Below are positions 13,156 to 14,778 of a stretch of DNA of 14,778 nt, piece by piece. A model generated the notes under the pieces. The model worked only from the letters and a program-made list of their open reading frames with translations. It was not told the DNA's origin and ran no database searches. This stretch comes from Candidatus Nitrosopolaris nunavutensis (GTDB lineage: Archaea; Thermoproteota; Nitrososphaeria; Nitrososphaerales; Nitrososphaeraceae): the NCBI GenBank assembly GCA_002501855.1, contig DAOM01000111.1, positions 23,988 to 38,765 on the forward strand. Direction: 5' to 3'. A program made the translations under genes and the position numbers. Position 1 is the stretch's first letter; every line of letters starts with the position of its first letter.

Positions 13156-13344
13156 TCATGCTGTTTGGCCTCCCTTACTCTCAGATGTCATGTTGCTCGT
13201 CAGCACGTGGTTCATATGGGTCTCACGCCTAACATAGCCTGCTTTTTCTAATCTACTCACGAAGGCAGCGATGGAGCCAGTAGTAAGACTTAGCATATTC
13301 CAGCATCTCGTCACCAAAACAGTCACAACATACAAAATAATCAA
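13156..13344 (-). pseudogene. MarR-type helix-turn-helix remnant
   Basis: A 62-residue ORF containing LSLTTGSIAAFVSRLEKAGY followed by VRRET at about 18-42. This is the recognition helix and start of the wing of MarR-family regulators (typically L-T-x-G-S/T-I-x-x-x-V-x-R-L-E-K-x-G-Y-V-x-R). The expected wing (DPxDRR) and the C-terminal dimerisation helix are missing: after RRET the sequence is unlike the family and ends in 20 residues. Upstream, GDEMLEYAK, a plausible helix 2, is found in a different frame. The gene is thus truncated and frameshifted at both ends and cannot make a normal regulator. The TTG at 13344 is not a convincing start. Confidence 0.55.
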
Positions 13345-13408
13345 TTCTGCGTCCCTAGATCCTCGAAGAGAGGGAGTGAATTTTATATCAGAATTGCCAA
13401 TGATTTTT

Positions 13409-13786
13409 TTAATTTAGTACGATGGTGTTTACGCGTTCTAGCAGCTCTCTATTTTCGGTCGGCTTTGCGATGAAATATCTTTCTCATTCTTTAGGAGACA
13501 CTTCCTTTTTAAATGCTTGATAATCTTGGAATTCGCTAAGGGCTGTCAGAAAACAGACTTTAACCTTATTGTCAATCTTTTTAATTTCTAGATATAATTC
13601 AAAGCCATTCATCTTTGGCATTTTACTATCGAGAATGAATAGAAAATACACACTAGCTTTGAAATTCTTCAATGCCAAAAGAGAATCATTAAACGAATCA
13701 ACTCTAAATCCACTTCCTTCTAAAACACTCTCTAAGGCTAAACTAATATCAGGCTCCATCTATTATCAAGATTCTTCTTCTCTCAT
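13409..13786 (-). pseudogene. Response-regulator receiver domain, broken
   Basis: The 3' frame reads EPDISLALESVLEGSGFRVD, LLALKNFKAS, FILDSKMPKMNGFELYLEIK with the phospho-acceptor Asp (LDSKMPKMNG), CFLTALSEF with the conserved Thr, and SPKE, then meets TGA at 13484-13486. In the same frame beyond the stop it continues ERYFIAKPTENRELLERVNT and IVLN to a TAA at 13409-13411, with the conserved Lys-Pro. GGA to TGA would explain the stop. Upstream, RILIID occurs in another frame: two bases are missing exactly where the second acidic pocket residue (IIDDEPD) should be, and one more near the ATG at 13786. Repaired, it is a single-domain receiver of about 126 residues. As it stands it cannot be phosphorylated normally. 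Confidence 0.7.
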
Positions 13787-13843
13787 CAGAAGACGTTCCT
13801 GCTATCGCTGGGGTACGAAGATCAACTTCGGAATTGTTGTACG

Positions 13844-13986
13844 TTAGGTAGCCCCTTTACCATCATTAGGAAACTCTAACAGAATTATATTATTGCCACG
13901 ACCATCTAGCATTAGATAATTGAAATCGTTGTTGTAGTTGTTACTCTACCTTTACTGTGTCACTAGTTGCACATTCACTCAATCAC
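13844..13986 (-). other. Short coding-like stretch between broken receiver and PhaE-like gene
   Basis: On the minus strand a frame reads NNYNNDFNYLMLDGRGNNII and LLEFPNDGKGAT, ending at TAA 13844-13846; the ATG inside it (13912) would give only 22 residues. No family is assigned. At 13975-13994, right after the stop of the PhaE-like gene, the plus strand has an irregular CACTCA repeat. Confidence 0.25.
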
Positions 13987-14604
13987 TCACTCACCTTTAT
14001 GAGATATCCAAGAAGGCTTCATCCAGTAATCTCTCATCATTTTTGCAACATTTTCAGAAAAATCTTTGTATATGCCAATCCAGCTAATCATACTGCTCTG
14101 CCACAATGCCATACTACTCATAAATGGGTTATCACCGTTCAACCTTTTCTCATAATAGGAATTCCCTTCTCTTGGCCCTCCTAATATTGACGTTTCCTCC
14201 TGCATAATGGTAATCGGGTTCACAGATTCTAGATATTCGTTAATATTTGAAGGTTGCAAACTTATATCCTCGGCCCTTATTGATTCCTTTTTTTGAACAT
14301 TTGAGATTGCCTTCTTCAAATCGTCCTCGTTTATACTTGCTGAATCTTTCATTTCTGAGGTAGCATCATAGCTTGACGAATCGAAAACTTCAGGAAGGAA
14401 TTCATTTCTAACTGTTGTAGTTGTGGTAGCTGATTGTTCACATTTCAACGATGAATGATCCTGTTTCTCCTCGGCCAATACGTTCTTGGTCTTTTCCTTT
14501 GTATCGAGGGTCTTGTTACTCTGACTGTCCTTCTTATTGTTCCTATAATCTTTAGTTGCTGGTCTGATCGGTTTGTTGGGACCTCTTCTTTTCCTTTCTG
14601 TCAA
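13987..14604 (-). CDS. Disordered protein with helical C-terminus, possibly PhaE-like
   Basis: A 205-residue protein. The start is TTG at 14604, supported by an excellent TATA box about 32 bases upstream. Residues 1-60 are basic and probably disordered (MTERKRRGPNKPIRPATKDY), with a Thr run at 60-64; 65-150 are acidic and low in structure. The last 45 residues are an amphipathic, Trp/Met-rich helix (NPFMSSMALWQSSMISWIGI, then DFSENVAKMMRDYWMKP). That ending resembles the PhaE subunit of class III polyhydroxyalkanoate synthase, or a phasin, both known in soil ammonia oxidisers. This is a resemblance of pattern only; it could equally be another granule- or membrane-surface protein. A PhaC would be expected beside it and may be the gene cut by the window edge. 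Confidence 0.6.
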   Translation of the reverse strand: MTERKRRGPNKPIRPATKDYRNNKKDSQSNKTLDTKEKTKNVLAEEKQDHSSLKCEQSATTTTTVRNEFLPEVFDSSSYDATSEMKDSASINEDDLKKAISNVQKKESIRAEDISLQPSNINEYLESVNPITIMQEETSILGGPREGNSYYEKRLNGDNPFMSSMALWQSSMISWIGIYKDFSENVAKMMRDYWMKPSWISHKGE

Positions 14605-14630
14605 ACTCGTATCCAGCCGGAAACCTAGCA

Positions 14631-14640
14631 GATATATAAG
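14631..14640 (-). promoter_or_regulatory. TATA box of the PhaE-like gene
   Basis: CTTATATATC on the minus strand, centred about 32 bases before the TTG at 14604, is close to the archaeal consensus and implies a short leader. Confidence 0.55.
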
Positions 14641-14719
14641 TTATTCATTAATACTAATTTCTATCGCGCTGCCTAACAGGTTGGCTGGTGGTAAGTATTG
14701 TAATACCATATTTTTTGAA

Positions 14720-14778
14720 ATGACGATTGAGACTGTAACAGAAGGGTTAGGTCCAAGGTATTTTAGATATCTATCTAA
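14720..14778 (+). CDS. Start of an unknown gene, cut by window end
   Basis: ATG at 14720 opens a frame (MTIETVTEGLGPRYFRYLS) that is still open at the end of the window, 19 complete codons. AT-rich sequence (GTATTGTAATA) begins about 25 to 30 bases upstream. It is divergent from the PhaE-like gene with a 115-base gap. Too short to assign; a PHA synthase subunit is one guess from context only. Confidence 0.4.
   Translation, partial: MTIETVTEGLGPRYFRYLS

Noticed and set aside
13806..13845. Histidine-kinase H-box-like DLRTP on the minus strand upstream of the receiver
   Set aside because: No conserved His before it and no kinase sequence on either side; five matching residues are not enough.
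1..14778. CRISPR array, rRNA, tRNA, insertion sequence with terminal repeats, or toxin-antitoxin pair
   Set aside because: I looked for regularly spaced repeats, conserved RNA motifs, transposase motifs and paired small ORFs. Apart from the integrase remnant nothing met the mark.

Overview
The window looks like a piece of an ammonia-oxidising archaeon (Thaumarchaeota/Nitrososphaerota, most like the soil genera Nitrososphaera or Nitrosocosmicus). The grounds are AT-rich DNA with very roomy intergenic regions, archaeal TATA boxes about 25-32 bases before start codons (so mostly leaderless or short-leader transcripts), several TTG/GTG starts, and families I associate with that group: Hsp20, dodecin, a cytosolic class III nucleotidyl cyclase, a stand-alone Lrp/AsnC ligand domain, and a possible PhaE-like protein. 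The family assignments come from motif recognition, not from a search.

Layout. 1-740: the 3' end of an unknown gene, then mostly empty DNA with one possible 40-residue ORF. 741-1905: Hsp20 chaperone and dodecin, each with its own promoter. 1997-2317: a broken small gene (-). 2437-3117: a two-helix membrane protein (-), with a 21-bp tandem repeat over its promoter. 3344-4082: a doubtful ORF and the decayed N-terminal part of an integrase-like gene (-). 4255-4587: a membrane-anchored coiled-coil protein (-). 4588-5834: a long gap with two coding remnants. 5835-6566: a conserved-looking unknown protein and a decayed secreted protein running into its 3' end. 6750-7742: nucleotidyl cyclase (-). 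7743-8622: a gap with a one-base frameshifted small gene. 8623-10710: a RecA/RadA-like paralogue without a P-loop (-) and a PLP aminotransferase-fold enzyme (+), divergent from a 36-bp promoter region. 10799-12020: Lrp/AsnC effector-domain protein (-) and a metal-dependent cyclase/formamidase-family hydrolase (+), also divergent. 12210-13786: a series of damaged genes: two membrane/unknown genes coupled by an ATGA overlap, a MarR-type helix-turn-helix remnant, and a receiver-domain gene with an in-frame stop. 13987-14778: a protein with a possible PhaE-like C-terminus (-) and, divergently, the start of a gene running off the window.

The intact genes are mostly single transcription units with their own TATA boxes; no large operon is visible. 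Only about half of the window is intact coding sequence. Much of the rest is recognisable coding sequence broken by small indels, one 17-bp duplication and nonsense changes. The long genes nearby are clean, which favours true pseudogenes over poor sequence. I did not find a convincing new multi-gene system. The most unusual items are the P-loop-less RecA paralogue with its compact divergent promoter, the cyclase with two altered catalytic positions, and the density of gene decay.
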